64,000 bases of DNA from Pumilibacter intestinalis (GCF_943193005.1 NZ_CALPCH010000004.1:1-64000), one strand, 5' to 3'. Positions 42,801-51,066 are shown, counted from the stretch's first letter. The notes: generated by a model from the sequence alone, not told the origin. Numbers and translations are program-made.

Positions 42801-43447
42801 GTGCCGTCGGCAGTCGCGTTGAAACGTATCGAGTACGAGTCGCCGCTCTTTATTTTCTTGCCGCCGTAAGCAACCGAAGGCGCACTATGCCCCGCCGCAA
42901 GCGAAATGTATCCGTATTCGTCAATTTCTCCGCCTGCGCCGTCTTCGGAAAATACCCACTGTTCTTTATTTGCAACATACTGTTGCGTGCGCGCCTCGCT
43001 CGATGCTCCCACCGTAAGCGTTACGGTTTTGCGCGCCGACTTATTGGCGCTGTTCTTAACGTTGTATATTACCTGATATTCGCCCACTTTTGTCGGAGTA
43101 AACGAATTTGTTATGTTGCCCGCCGCACCTTCCTGCGGATTTTCTTCGGGATAAACGTATATGTAATCCCTGTCAAAATACACCTGTACTTTTACTTGCG
43201 CCGAAATATCGCCGTCTTCTTCGTCAAGCGCGGTTGCCGCCGGCAAAGTTACGGCAACCCCTACCGTGCCAGTAAGAGTAGCATCGTTAACCGTAAGCGT
43301 TGGCGCGGTACGCACGGGATTTGTTATGGGCGGCGCTTCGTCGTTCCCCTCTTTATCCCCGCATGCCATGCATGCCAAAGCGCACGCACAGCACACAAGC
43401 ACTGCACATATCGCCAGAGAAAAAGTTTTTAACTTTTTCATTCTCAT
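39884..43447 (-). CDS. Large modular lipoprotein with three repeats of Ig-like and jelly-roll domains
   Basis: The 1187-residue protein has a signal with lipobox (LACMAC near residue 26-29). After a short linker come Ig-like domains at about 46-146, 386-470, 475-565, 780-875 and 880-965. Between them are larger beta-sandwich domains at about 150-380, 570-778 and 966-1187, each with a matching motif (IWIDAP at 306-311, VWLDGK at 716-721, VWINGK at 1101-1106). This suggests a three-fold internal repeat for carbohydrate binding at the cell surface. The ATG at 43445-43447 has AAGGAGG five bases before it. A nine-base G tract (minus strand, 40641-40649) lies in the coding region. Confidence 0.75.
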   Translation of the reverse strand: MRMKKLKTFSLAICAVLVCCACALACMACGDKEGNDEAPPITNPVRTAPTLTVNDATLTGTVGVAVTLPAATALDEEDGDISAQVKVQVYFDRDYIYVYPEENPQEGAAGNITNSFTPTKVGEYQVIYNVKNSANKSARKTVTLTVGASSEARTQQYVANKEQWVFSEDGAGGEIDEYGYISLAAGHSAPSVAYGGKKIKSGDSYSIRFNATADGTMFYVVGAHMSGNYAVAAPDGEEGVLGNAKRLAFRILSSKIEPYFASISNKNLLMSCGELNEKLLDGKDHTLSVRNTLITDGGEKKIKTEIWIDAPVSSSPKYTSEITETAALEYYGQQTFDAELADMFDEDKFGGWFNLGAWRNGSSDDVFALKALTFNEEAYIETPKLVTSAPEASYVKDSDIAFEAATAEDGNDYENITSRIKITVTKPNGDKEELDGNTFTPDMFGRHSIRYYVTDRSGNIAYADYEFSVSKGASTVAPTITLRGETENITVNVGETVTVPAVESAIDSFGDDVLEFVEISLIGAEAKSLAAVESVTLYSAGKHYIRYSVTDYNNLTTVLEVPVTVINDKTDISLADFYMTNNTEYSELFGVGLGGLGYAHNKIYSEKVRVLLDLNVATAWNSGDGINWVEINMRGGKSLDYAPGTNGFNSFGWPNGLIMEVCSEGICIKSSGHDSEQLGIHAFNAKEYFAKGLVEVAWQVTDLYSDGEFIGVKIEVWLDGKVARMDSTVADRDGNLVLSTRLLGSRPELTKAGWLTFARNGGSIKEAVIKGITIDGSAPVFHTMETVPADENVTVYLDDEYTLPVLTLKYGTQDDLQDLSSQVQKFICKNGETEDYTTPFMQNTLTVSNEYIAGFKVMYRYNNVTIKTVSVNVSAEAKDIVWQGEHENLGATLGEEFAYPVITSFKMGATTITDGIVTKLGYKDTSIALKELSGGGTFTPSLNKDIVLYYFYGENVVATLDIAVSGETAQGNILDSATVDGQHIQYTAQKVYDEKMSLKIKLNANNVTDGATTGMDWNNVGKLLNIYLRPTNSTNALSAIKLTFFVNGAMNVSYHDNYTSILGCLHIKELLNTDTDEQIVTYMVEELYNDSNELTGIQIHVWINGKKVEWDDYFKYAGYELSASDLKAGIISDANIQKISAPSFEGADGYDRVYSEYNPLIQVFDSAKLEMLEWRIDGTECTLTQQA
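40641..40649 (-). repeat. Nine-base G tract inside the 1187-residue lipoprotein gene
   Basis: On the coding strand nine consecutive G residues encode part of a Ser-Gly-Gly-Gly segment. A change in length by one or two bases would cut the protein short at about residue 935. The frame is open as given here. Confidence 0.7.
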
Positions 43448-43534
43448 ATTTACCTCCTTGTTTTTTATAATACAAACGCTTTTCTTGCGAAAAGTCGAAT
43501 ATATACTCGTACTGCGTAATTTTATTACACATCC

Positions 43535-43540
43535 ATTATA
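43535..43540 (-). promoter_or_regulatory. Likely minus-10 box of the carbohydrate operon
   Basis: A perfect TATAAT on the minus strand lies about 90 bases before the lipoprotein ATG. No good minus-35 hexamer is found at 16-18 bases, which is what an activator-dependent promoter looks like. The AraC gene is transcribed away from it. Confidence 0.5.
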
Positions 43541-43645
43541 AGGCAAAATTCGCGCGATTTCTTGTCTTAATATGCCATTAAGTTGTGATTTTCTGCCAAA
43601 ACTTAAATACAGTTTGAAATTTATATTGCTTTTTTGCCTAAAGCC

Positions 43646-43674
43646 TTGAAATTTCGATAAAACCGTGATATAAT
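43646..43674 (+). promoter_or_regulatory. Promoter of the AraC gene of the carbohydrate locus
   Basis: TTGAAA (43646-43651) and TATAAT (43669-43674) are 17 bases apart. The ATG begins at 43681, seven bases after the minus-10 box, so the transcript would start at or next to the initiation codon. Confidence 0.7.
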
Positions 43675-43680
43675 GAAAGC

Positions 43681-44526
43681 ATGGTTACAGCAAATCACGC
43701 AAACGATTTCACATTCAAAGATAGTCCGTTTCATTTTCACCTTTACAAACGTTCCGTCATAGAACCGCATAATCACGACTATTGGGAATTTTTCATAATT
43801 CTTCAAGGTCAAACTACTCATTGTACCGTTTCTCCGCAAAACGGAAACGAACAAAGCATAATAGTCAAAAAGGGTATGGGCGCCCTCGTTCACCCTTCAG
43901 ACATACACTACTTTTCGAAAAGTTCGTCCGACTTTTTGCAACTCAATCTCGCAATAACAGACGAACAACTGAAAAAAGTATTCGATTTTTTTACGCCTGA
44001 ACTTTATGACCAACTTGCAGCCATAAAAGAGCCCGTGTTTTACAATATAGAACAAAAAGTAATGGACGAAATAAATAACAATATCGTTTTGGCGCAAGTG
44101 CTCTCCGAAAACGATATCGAAAAATACAATTCCTATATGAAATTTATTTGGATGGACGTTATAAAAACGGTATACCGAGTTAACTCGAACGAAGTTAAAC
44201 AATATCCTCTATGGCTAAACGAATTCATACAAAAAATCGTTATTCCGCCCAACATAGTAAGCCCCGTCACCGAACTGCATAAATTAACATATTTCAGTTA
44301 CCGCCATCTTGCAAGGTTGTTTCACAGCTACGTAGGCATTACGCTCAGCGACTATATGCAAAACGCAAAAATGCAATATGCAGCAATGTTGTTGCGCACA
44401 ACCGATAACGGTATTCTCGCGATATCGTCGGAATTAGGTTACGATAGTTTGAGTCATTTTATACACGTATTCAAGCAAGTATACAACATGACACCCAAAG
44501 AATATCGCCATTCTTCGACAAAGTAA
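43681..44526 (+). CDS. AraC-type regulator of the carbohydrate locus
   Basis: The 281-residue protein has an N-terminal cupin with the pattern EPHNHDYWEFFIILQG and a C-terminal pair of helix-turn-helix motifs ending in LGYDSLSHFIHVFKQVYNMTPKEYR. It is transcribed away from the large operon (39,884-43,447) and most likely activates it in response to an oligosaccharide. No ribosome-binding site is visible because the promoter lies right against the ATG. Confidence 0.9.
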   Translation: MVTANHANDFTFKDSPFHFHLYKRSVIEPHNHDYWEFFIILQGQTTHCTVSPQNGNEQSIIVKKGMGALVHPSDIHYFSKSSSDFLQLNLAITDEQLKKVFDFFTPELYDQLAAIKEPVFYNIEQKVMDEINNNIVLAQVLSENDIEKYNSYMKFIWMDVIKTVYRVNSNEVKQYPLWLNEFIQKIVIPPNIVSPVTELHKLTYFSYRHLARLFHSYVGITLSDYMQNAKMQYAAMLLRTTDNGILAISSELGYDSLSHFIHVFKQVYNMTPKEYRHSSTK

Positions 44527-44571
44527 ACAGGTAAAACTCACCTACTACGTCAAAAAAAGTTGCGACTGCGT

Positions 44572-44599
44572 AAAAAAGCCGTATTCGTTAAACACGGCT
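44572..44599 (-). terminator. Terminator after rdgB
   Basis: On the minus strand AGCCGT pairs with ACGGCT around an 11-base loop and is followed by six T residues. It lies about 73 bases after the rdgB stop. Confidence 0.65.
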
Positions 44600-44671
44600 A
44601 CAGATTCGACGGCGAATTCGATGTAATTAAAAATTTTATCTACACATAACTGCCGTTTACGGCACGAGCGT

Positions 44672-45247
44672 TCACCGAGCCAGTTTTTTCACAAGTTCGG
44701 CAAGTGCGCGGTAGCGGTGACTCACCGAGTTTTTCTCTTCGGGGGAAGCAATTCCGAAAGATTTGCATAGTTCGGTCGAATAAAACAACGGGTCGTATCC
44801 GAAGCCACCGTTCCCCTCCGCTTTGTGCAAAATTCGCCCCTCTACCTTGCCCGTGGCAACGAATTCGCCGCGCTTACATACGAGCGCAATCGCGCTCACG
44901 AAACGAGCGGAGCGGTCCGTTACGCCGCGCATATTCTCAAGCAGTAAGTTGTTGTTGTCTTCGTCCGCGCCGTGATTGCCCGCGTAACGCGCCGAATAAA
45001 CCCCGGGTGCGCCGCCGAGCGCGTCTACGCACAGTCCGCTGTCGTCGCTCAGTGCGGCGAGTCCGGTGTGCTCGAATACGTAACGCGCCTTGATTAGCGC
45101 GTTCTCCTCGAACGTGTCGCCTGTTTCGTCTATATCTACGCTTATGCCTATATCCGCCATGGGAACTATTTCGTAAACGCCCTTGAGTATCTCCGCAACC
45201 TCGGCTATTTTGCCCTTATTCTTGCTCGCAACTATCAGTTTTTCCAT
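44672..45247 (-). CDS. rdgB: XTP/dITP diphosphatase RdgB
   Basis: The enzyme removes damaged purine nucleotides (XTP, dITP) from the pool. The 191-residue protein has the N-terminal Ser-Lys-Asn-Lys-Gly-Lys phosphate contact, SDDSGLCVDALGGAPGVYSARYAG, GGFGYDPLFY, and SHRYRAL near the C terminus. Length and motifs are normal. Confidence 0.97.
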   Translation of the reverse strand: MEKLIVASKNKGKIAEVAEILKGVYEIVPMADIGISVDIDETGDTFEENALIKARYVFEHTGLAALSDDSGLCVDALGGAPGVYSARYAGNHGADEDNNNLLLENMRGVTDRSARFVSAIALVCKRGEFVATGKVEGRILHKAEGNGGFGYDPLFYSTELCKSFGIASPEEKNSVSHRYRALAELVKKLAR

Positions 45248-45303
45248 TTGTTTCTCCTACCGTTTATCGTTACGCGATATATAAACATTATAACACGGGC
45301 AAA

Positions 45304-45334
45304 CAAAAAAAGCAAACCGCCGAAGCGATTTGCT
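45304..45334 (-). terminator. Terminator after spoIVA
   Basis: On the minus strand a nine-base stem (GCAAATCGC with GCGGTTTGC, one T-G pair) closes a TTCG tetraloop. A T run with one interruption follows. It lies about 19 bases after the spoIVA stop. Confidence 0.9.
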
Positions 45335-45352
45335 CTTTATTGCGACTATTAA

Positions 45353-46834
45353 TTACAGCAATATGCAGATTATGCCGCCCTTGCCTTCGTTCACAATGCG
45401 CGACAGGGTTTTGCGCATCTTTTTCTGCGTTTCGTCGGGCATTGACGTGAGCTTGTTGTTAAGCCCTTCTTTTACGAGCATGTGAAGCGACTTTCCGAAC
45501 ATGTTGGTTTCCCAAATGCCTTTGGGGTCGTTCTCGAACTCGCTTAACAAATATTTCACAAGCTCTTCGCTTTGCTGTTCGGTGCCCACAACGGGATTAA
45601 CTTCGGTTTGGATATCCACGCGCATTATGTGCAGACTGGGCGCGGAAGCGCGCAAACGGACTCCGAAACGCGAACCCTGCTTAACCATTTGCGGTTCTTC
45701 GAGAGTCATATCGTCCATGGTGGGCGTAACAACTCCGTAGCCCGTTTCTTTCACCTGCTCGAGAGCTTCCGCAAGTTTGTCGTATTCGCGCTTTGCAACC
45801 GCAAGCGATTTCATTTGAGCCATGAGCGCGAAATCGTCGGCTATATCCATGCCGCACTGTTCGCCGAGAGCCTTATAAAACAGTTCGGGGCGAGCGTTAA
45901 CCATGTAAGTTACTTTGCCTTTATCGAGCTCTACGTTCTCCACCTGCGGCTGCAAGAATGAGTCGGAGTCCTCGAAAAGAGCTTCGGGCTGTTTGTAGTC
46001 CGCCATGCGCTTCATGGTTTCGCTCGAGGCAAGCAAATTATCCACAAGCGAGCGAATTATGCCGTCTTCGAGCGGCAGAGCCTGTAACCACTTGCTTATT
46101 TTCACCTCTATATCCATAAGAGGGAATTCCATGAGCACGCGTTCGAACATCTGCGTTATATCGTCGGCGGTGAGATTGAGAACGTCGAGCGGCATTACGG
46201 GTGTTGCGTATTTCTCTTCGAGTTGCAATGCGAGTTTCACCGTTTCTTTAGACTTGGGTACGGTGGAGTTGAGAACTATTATAAACGGCTTGCCGAGCTC
46301 TTTAAGCTCGTTTATTGCGCGTTCCTCGGCGGCAACGTAAGCCGCACGCGGCAGTTCCGTTGCTATCGAGCCGTCGGTGGTCATCACCACCCCTATGGTG
46401 GAATGGTCGCTTATAACTTTGCGCGTGCCTATATCCGCGGCGTCCACAAAAGATATTTCTTCTTCCGACCACGGAGTTTTAACCATGCGCGGCTTTTCGC
46501 CGTCCATGTGTCCGTTTGCGCCGTCTACCATGTAACCTACGCAATCCACAAGACGAACCTTAACGTCAACGTCGTCGGCGATAGACACCGACACCGCTTC
46601 GTTGGGCACGAATTTGGGCTGAGTGGTCATAATCGTTTTGCCGTTCGCACTCTGCGGCAGCTCGTCTTTCATTCTCTCGAGCACGTGCTTGTTTTCCACT
46701 TTGGGTACTACGAGTTTTTCCATAAAATTCGTAATAAACGTCGATTTGCCCGCACGCACGGGGCCTACGACTCCTACATAGATATCTCCGCCGGTGCGGC
46801 TGCGGATATCGCTGTAGATATCGAATTTTTCCAT
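45353..46834 (-). CDS. spoIVA: Stage IV sporulation protein A (spore coat morphogenetic ATPase)
   Basis: SpoIVA polymerises on the outer forespore membrane and forms the base of the spore coat. The 493-residue protein starts with the family sequence (EKFDIYSDIRSRTGGDIYVG), has Walker A GPVRAGKS at about 24-31, and ends with the glycine-rich hydrophobic tip GGIICILL. The length is normal. An AAGGAG site lies before the ATG and a sigma-E-like promoter is upstream, in line with its mother-cell expression. Confidence 0.98.
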   Translation of the reverse strand: MEKFDIYSDIRSRTGGDIYVGVVGPVRAGKSTFITNFMEKLVVPKVENKHVLERMKDELPQSANGKTIMTTQPKFVPNEAVSVSIADDVDVKVRLVDCVGYMVDGANGHMDGEKPRMVKTPWSEEEISFVDAADIGTRKVISDHSTIGVVMTTDGSIATELPRAAYVAAEERAINELKELGKPFIIVLNSTVPKSKETVKLALQLEEKYATPVMPLDVLNLTADDITQMFERVLMEFPLMDIEVKISKWLQALPLEDGIIRSLVDNLLASSETMKRMADYKQPEALFEDSDSFLQPQVENVELDKGKVTYMVNARPELFYKALGEQCGMDIADDFALMAQMKSLAVAKREYDKLAEALEQVKETGYGVVTPTMDDMTLEEPQMVKQGSRFGVRLRASAPSLHIMRVDIQTEVNPVVGTEQQSEELVKYLLSEFENDPKGIWETNMFGKSLHMLVKEGLNNKLTSMPDETQKKMRKTLSRIVNEGKGGIICILL

Positions 46835-46866
46835 ATATGCAGTCTCCTTTCCTGACTTGATAATAG

Positions 46867-46897
46867 AGTATATGACCGCACACCCCGAGTTTATGAC
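46867..46897 (-). promoter_or_regulatory. Sigma-E-type promoter of spoIVA
   Basis: On the minus strand GTCATAAA (46890-46897) and CATATACT (46867-46874) are 15 bases apart, close to the mother-cell sigma-E pattern. It lies in the gap before spoIVA and touches the end of plsY. Confidence 0.5.
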
Positions 46898-46898
46898 A

Positions 46899-47558
46899 CT
46901 AATTAGTTTTACGCTTTTTATGCTTTCCGAAAAGTATTACCCGCCCCTCGTTGCCGCCGTACAGTTTGAGCACGTTTTTCCTGTGCGCAAAAAGAGTAAG
47001 GCAGAACAGCGCAAATAGGAGCACGAGGCAAGCGGTGTTTCCGCCCGTAGCCGATAGCGAAAACACGTTAAGGGCTATGGGGAAAGATATTATGATAAAC
47101 GACGTAATAGAACCGATATGAAAGAATATGAGAAAGAGCGCGCCTACCGTAAAGGATATGAGAGTTGCCCACCAGTTAATCACAAGGCACACGCCCACAG
47201 AACTCGCTATGCCCTTGCCGCCGTGAAACTTATAAAACACGGGAAATATATGCCCCACTATAACGCACAGCGCACCCACGTAAAGTCCTATTTTGTCCGC
47301 GCCGAAGCTCCAAGGCTCGCCGCAAACAAACCAACCTATAAGACAGGGCACTGCTCCTTTGAGAGCGTCGAGAATTAGCGTGAGCACCCCTATGAGCTTG
47401 CCGAAATTGCGAAACATGTTCATAGTGCCGGGATTGCCGCTGCCCAACTTTCTTATATCGTTGCGTTTTAGTTTGGAAATGAATATAGCCGAATTGAAAT
47501 TGCCGAGCAGATAAGCTATAACCGACACCGCGGCAAATTTAATTACAGTGTACCACAT
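46899..47558 (-). CDS. plsY: Glycerol-3-phosphate acyltransferase PlsY
   Basis: PlsY transfers acyl groups from acyl phosphate, made by PlsX, to glycerol-3-phosphate. The 219-residue integral membrane protein has the three motifs GSGNPGTMN, GHIFPVFYKFHGGKG and the late HRKN, all on the expected loops. It follows der with no gap (47,558 against 47,559), a usual neighbour in Clostridia. Confidence 0.96.
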   Translation of the reverse strand: MWYTVIKFAAVSVIAYLLGNFNSAIFISKLKRNDIRKLGSGNPGTMNMFRNFGKLIGVLTLILDALKGAVPCLIGWFVCGEPWSFGADKIGLYVGALCVIVGHIFPVFYKFHGGKGIASSVGVCLVINWWATLISFTVGALFLIFFHIGSITSFIIISFPIALNVFSLSATGGNTACLVLLFALFCLTLFAHRKNVLKLYGGNEGRVILFGKHKKRKTN

Positions 47559-48878
47559 TTACACGTCCTCTTTCTTTTTATTGAACACGAGCTTTATTGG
47601 CGTGCCCGTGAAATCGAACGCTTTTCGCAATCGGTTCTCGAGATAACGCCTGTACGAAAAATGCACGAGAGTATCGTCGTTTACGAAAAACACGAATTTG
47701 GGCGGATTGGTTTCCGCTTGCGTTGCGTAATATATTTTGAGCCTTCTGCCCGAAAAAGCGGGCGGCTCGTTCATGGCAACCGCTTCGCTCACCACGTCGT
47801 TGAGCGTGCCCGTGGGTATGCGCTTTGACGCGCTCGCATACGCTTCTTCGGCAAAGTCTATTACCTTTTCAACGCGCTGACCCGTTTGCACGGAGATAAA
47901 CAGCGTTTTAACGTAGTTCATAAACGCCAGGTCGGCGGAAATCTTTTCGTTGAACTTGTTTACCGTGTAGGCGTCTTTTTCTATCTTGTCCCACTTGTTC
48001 ACAACCACCACGCACGGTTTGCCCTGCTCGTGCACGAAACCCGCTATCTTAACGTCTTGCTCGGAAAGCTCTTCGCTCGCGTCGAACATAACGAGCACTA
48101 CGTCGGCTCGTTTCACTGCCGCGAGCGAACGCAAAACGCTGTAACTTTCCACGCTGTCGTCGTCTATACTGCGCTTGCGGCGCATGCCGGCGGTGTCTAT
48201 AAGAACGTAGTCCTTGCCGTTATATCTAAACGGCGTGTCTATCGCGTCGCGCGTAGTGCCCGCAACGTCGCTCACTATAACGCGCTTAAAGCCGAGCAAC
48301 TTATTCACTATAGAGGATTTACCCACGTTGGGTTTGCCCACAACGGCAATACTGAGAGCGGCAGAGTCTTGACTCGAGTCCGCTTTGGGAAGCAGTTTCA
48401 CAATCTCGTCGAGCAAGTCTCCCAACCCTTTCGACTGCTCGCAAGATATGGGTATGGGCTCGCCCAGCCCGAGCTCGTAAAAATCATACAGCTTTTCAAG
48501 CTCGAAATTATCAAGCTTGTTCACCGCCAAAAGCACGTTCTTTCCGCAAGAGCGAAGCATGTTCGCCACGTCGTAGTCGGTGGATACAACGCCGCTTTTC
48601 GCGTCGGCGAAAAACAGTATTACGTCCGCCATATCTATGGCAACGCGAGCCTGTGAAAGTATGTGTTTGCCCATGGGGTCGTCGGTGCGAAGGTCTATGC
48701 CGCCCGTGTCTATGAGCGTAAACTCCGTCCCGCACCATTCCGCGTCGGCTATTATATAGTCGCGCGTAACGCCCGGCGTATCCTTTATTATGGAAATACG
48801 TTTTCCGCAAATTTTATTGAAAAACGTGGATTTGCCCACGTTGGGTCGCCCCACTACGGCAACAAGCGGTTTAGCCAT
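47559..48878 (-). CDS. der: Ribosome-associated GTPase Der (EngA)
   Basis: Der has two tandem GTPase domains and helps 50S assembly. The 439-residue protein has P loops GRPNVGKST (about 10-18) and GKPNVGKSS (about 183-191), DTGG and DTAG boxes, NKLD and NKWD motifs, and a C-terminal KH-like domain. Its start overlaps the DUF512 gene by eight bases. Everything is typical. Confidence 0.98.
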   Translation of the reverse strand: MAKPLVAVVGRPNVGKSTFFNKICGKRISIIKDTPGVTRDYIIADAEWCGTEFTLIDTGGIDLRTDDPMGKHILSQARVAIDMADVILFFADAKSGVVSTDYDVANMLRSCGKNVLLAVNKLDNFELEKLYDFYELGLGEPIPISCEQSKGLGDLLDEIVKLLPKADSSQDSAALSIAVVGKPNVGKSSIVNKLLGFKRVIVSDVAGTTRDAIDTPFRYNGKDYVLIDTAGMRRKRSIDDDSVESYSVLRSLAAVKRADVVLVMFDASEELSEQDVKIAGFVHEQGKPCVVVVNKWDKIEKDAYTVNKFNEKISADLAFMNYVKTLFISVQTGQRVEKVIDFAEEAYASASKRIPTGTLNDVVSEAVAMNEPPAFSGRRLKIYYATQAETNPPKFVFFVNDDTLVHFSYRRYLENRLRKAFDFTGTPIKLVFNKKKEDV

Positions 48879-50160
48879 TTTGTTTCACTCCGATAATTTC
48901 TTTGACGAAACTCTCTCCGTCGGGTTGATTTACTTTTATTTTCACTCCGAGCTCTCTTTCGAGTTCGGATAAAGTCATGCCGTCCAAAAACACGTCGCAA
49001 GTTTCGCGCAACATCACTCGCGGCAATATAAGCGCGTGTCCGAGCGGCTTGCCCTTTAGCTGAGCCGCGATATCTCTGCCCACTATCAAGCCCGCAACGG
49101 TAACGCTCTCGCCGAAAAAGTCGTTTCGTATCTTATACACGCGTATCTTTCCGCCCAATTTCTCTTGCGTTTTCTTCGCGCACTCGCATATGAGCGGATA
49201 TGCCGACTCTCCCGTGGCTATGCTTATTTCGCCCGCACTTTCGCCATCGCACTTATCGAGCGCAAACTCGAAATCGTGCTTAAACGCCGCTATAAGCCCT
49301 ATGCCGTTTTCTATTTGGCTGAAATCTTCGTAAGCCTCGTACGGCGGTATTTCTTTTTCGGCTTTAAGATACAGTTCGTCGGCGGCAAATACGTAACGCG
49401 TGCCGCGCTCGGCGAGCAACTTTTTCTGCCATTTCTCCACAACGGCGATTACCTTTTGCGCACTCGCTTTATCCACCTTTTTTATAAGAGGGTTGCAATT
49501 GCGCGTAAGTCCAACCGGCACTACCGCAAGGCTTTGGGTATACGGATAAATATCCGTTATGGTTTCGTCCAAATCGTCGTTAAACGTGGGGCAATAAACG
49601 ATTTGCGCGTGTATCTTTATACCGCCCCCGTGCAATTTTTTAAGTTGCGCCTTAATATCGGGTATGGGCGTTTTCTGCCCGCACGTGCCGAGCAACTTGC
49701 TTCGCAACTCGCCGTTCGAGGTGTGAACGCTCACATACAGCGGCGAAAGTCCTATGCGAATTATGCGCTCGAGCTCCCTGTCGGTAACATTAGTGAGAGT
49801 AACGTAATTGCCGAATATAAAGCTGTGGCGGTAGTCGTCGTCTTTAACCCGCAACGTATTGCGCAGTTCTTCGCGCGGAAGCTGGTCCACAAAGCAAAAC
49901 ACGCAGTTGTTACGGCACGAGCGCACGGGAATATCGCGGCTCAATTCCAATCCGAGGTCTTCGTAGTCGTACTTTTCTATTTCGTAGTCCACTACCTCGT
50001 CGCCGCTACGCACTCGCATGGTGAAATTCTCGCAACTGTTGTAATAGTCGTAGTCGAGCACGTCGGTAACCGAAAAACCGTCGAACGCCAAAAGTTCGTC
50101 GCCCGCCGCAATGCCGAGCTCCGCCGCTATACCGTTTTCGTTCACCTCGAGAATTTCCAT
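48871..50160 (-). CDS. DUF512 radical SAM protein with N-terminal PDZ-like region
   Basis: The protein of 429 residues has an N-terminal PDZ-like stretch (EVNENGIAAELGIAAGDELLAFDG), the cysteine motif CRNNCVFC (Cys82, Cys86, Cys89) and a C-terminal DUF512 domain. It usually sits next to der in Clostridia, as here. Its substrate is unknown. I choose the ATG at 50158-50160 because the protein then begins at the PDZ-like region and a promoter lies directly before it; two in-frame Met codons are further upstream. With this start the mRNA has almost no leader. Confidence 0.85.
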   Translation of the reverse strand: MEILEVNENGIAAELGIAAGDELLAFDGFSVTDVLDYDYYNSCENFTMRVRSGDEVVDYEIEKYDYEDLGLELSRDIPVRSCRNNCVFCFVDQLPREELRNTLRVKDDDYRHSFIFGNYVTLTNVTDRELERIIRIGLSPLYVSVHTSNGELRSKLLGTCGQKTPIPDIKAQLKKLHGGGIKIHAQIVYCPTFNDDLDETITDIYPYTQSLAVVPVGLTRNCNPLIKKVDKASAQKVIAVVEKWQKKLLAERGTRYVFAADELYLKAEKEIPPYEAYEDFSQIENGIGLIAAFKHDFEFALDKCDGESAGEISIATGESAYPLICECAKKTQEKLGGKIRVYKIRNDFFGESVTVAGLIVGRDIAAQLKGKPLGHALILPRVMLRETCDVFLDGMTLSELERELGVKIKVNQPDGESFVKEIIGVKQNG

Positions 50161-50168
50161 ACCGAAAT

Positions 50169-50197
50169 ATTGTAACATAAAAAAGACGGATTGTCCA
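50169..50197 (-). promoter_or_regulatory. Promoter of the DUF512-der-plsY group
   Basis: On the minus strand TGGACA (50192-50197) and TACAAT (50169-50174) lie 17 bases apart. The start of transcription would be within a few bases of the chosen ATG. The minus-35 box is inside the terminator of the preceding gene. Confidence 0.55.
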
Positions 50198-50208
50198 CAA
50201 AATCCGTC
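50179..50208 (-). terminator. Terminator after the DUF1614-like gene
   Basis: On the minus strand a perfect eight-base stem (GACGGATT with AATCCGTC) around an eight-base loop is followed by six T residues. It overlaps the promoter of the next gene. Confidence 0.85.
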
Positions 50209-50234
50209 TCGGTGCAAAATATTTGGTTTGAGTT

Positions 50235-51008
50235 TCAGTCTTTTATATCGTCGTGAAAGTATTCGTCGTATATATCGTCTTCTTCCGCGGGCGGTATGAG
50301 GTCGTCGGCGTCGCCTATGGGCAAGAACTTGTGTTCGTCGTCGAAGTCGTTGTCTTCAGCCGCCTCGGTGTTGTAAAGCACGGGCGCGTGCGCCGAACGC
50401 GTAGCCGCAGAGTTGCGCTCCACCGCGCGTATTATCACGTTCGCAACCTCGAGAGTTACCGAGCCCACGATTGCGGAAAGCACGAGCGAATCGAATATTC
50501 CGTTAAGCCCGAGCTCGAACATAACGGTGTTGCCTATCGCAAAGCGGAATAGCATAGCCGAAATAAAGTCGCCGAGCACTATGCCGCCGAGCGTGGACGC
50601 GAGCGCGGCGAGCCTGTGCTGACCTATTATATACGAAACAATTCCGCCCGCAAAACCCACTATGAGTATGGACGCGATTGCGGCGGTGTAGCTAACGGGC
50701 GGGAACGCCACGCGAGCGGCGAGAGTGACTCCCGCAACAGAAAGCGCACCCACTATCGCCCGTAAAAGCCCCGCGTTTGCGCCTATGGCGAACATTGCAA
50801 CCGCCCCGAGCATTACGGGCAGGAAAAATCCCGCGTAAGAGAGCGACACCGTTCCGAGCGTGAGCGGCGGAAACACCGCGGCTACGGCAAACGCGAGCAC
50901 TATCAAAAAAGCCACCCAATTCGCAACGCCCATTTTTGCAAAGTACCTATCGGTAAGACCGAAAAATATAAGTACCGCGAGCACCGCGAGAAGTATCATA
51001 CCAATCAT
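50235..51008 (-). CDS. Integral membrane protein, DUF1614-like
   Basis: The 257-residue protein has seven or eight hydrophobic helices over residues 1-200. A long acidic, disordered tail follows, with runs such as DNDFDDEHK and EEDDIYDEYFHDD. The membrane part resembles DUF1614 proteins by pattern, an uncertain match. It is the last gene of its transcript, which ends at the terminator at 50,179-50,208. The function is unknown. Confidence 0.65.
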   Translation of the reverse strand: MIGMILLAVLAVLIFFGLTDRYFAKMGVANWVAFLIVLAFAVAAVFPPLTLGTVSLSYAGFFLPVMLGAVAMFAIGANAGLLRAIVGALSVAGVTLAARVAFPPVSYTAAIASILIVGFAGGIVSYIIGQHRLAALASTLGGIVLGDFISAMLFRFAIGNTVMFELGLNGIFDSLVLSAIVGSVTLEVANVIIRAVERNSAATRSAHAPVLYNTEAAEDNDFDDEHKFLPIGDADDLIPPAEEDDIYDEYFHDDIKD

Positions 51009-51066
51009 AAAAAAATTGCCTCCCGTATAATGGTAGACAATTTTTCGTTTCGTTATACTCTCGTTT

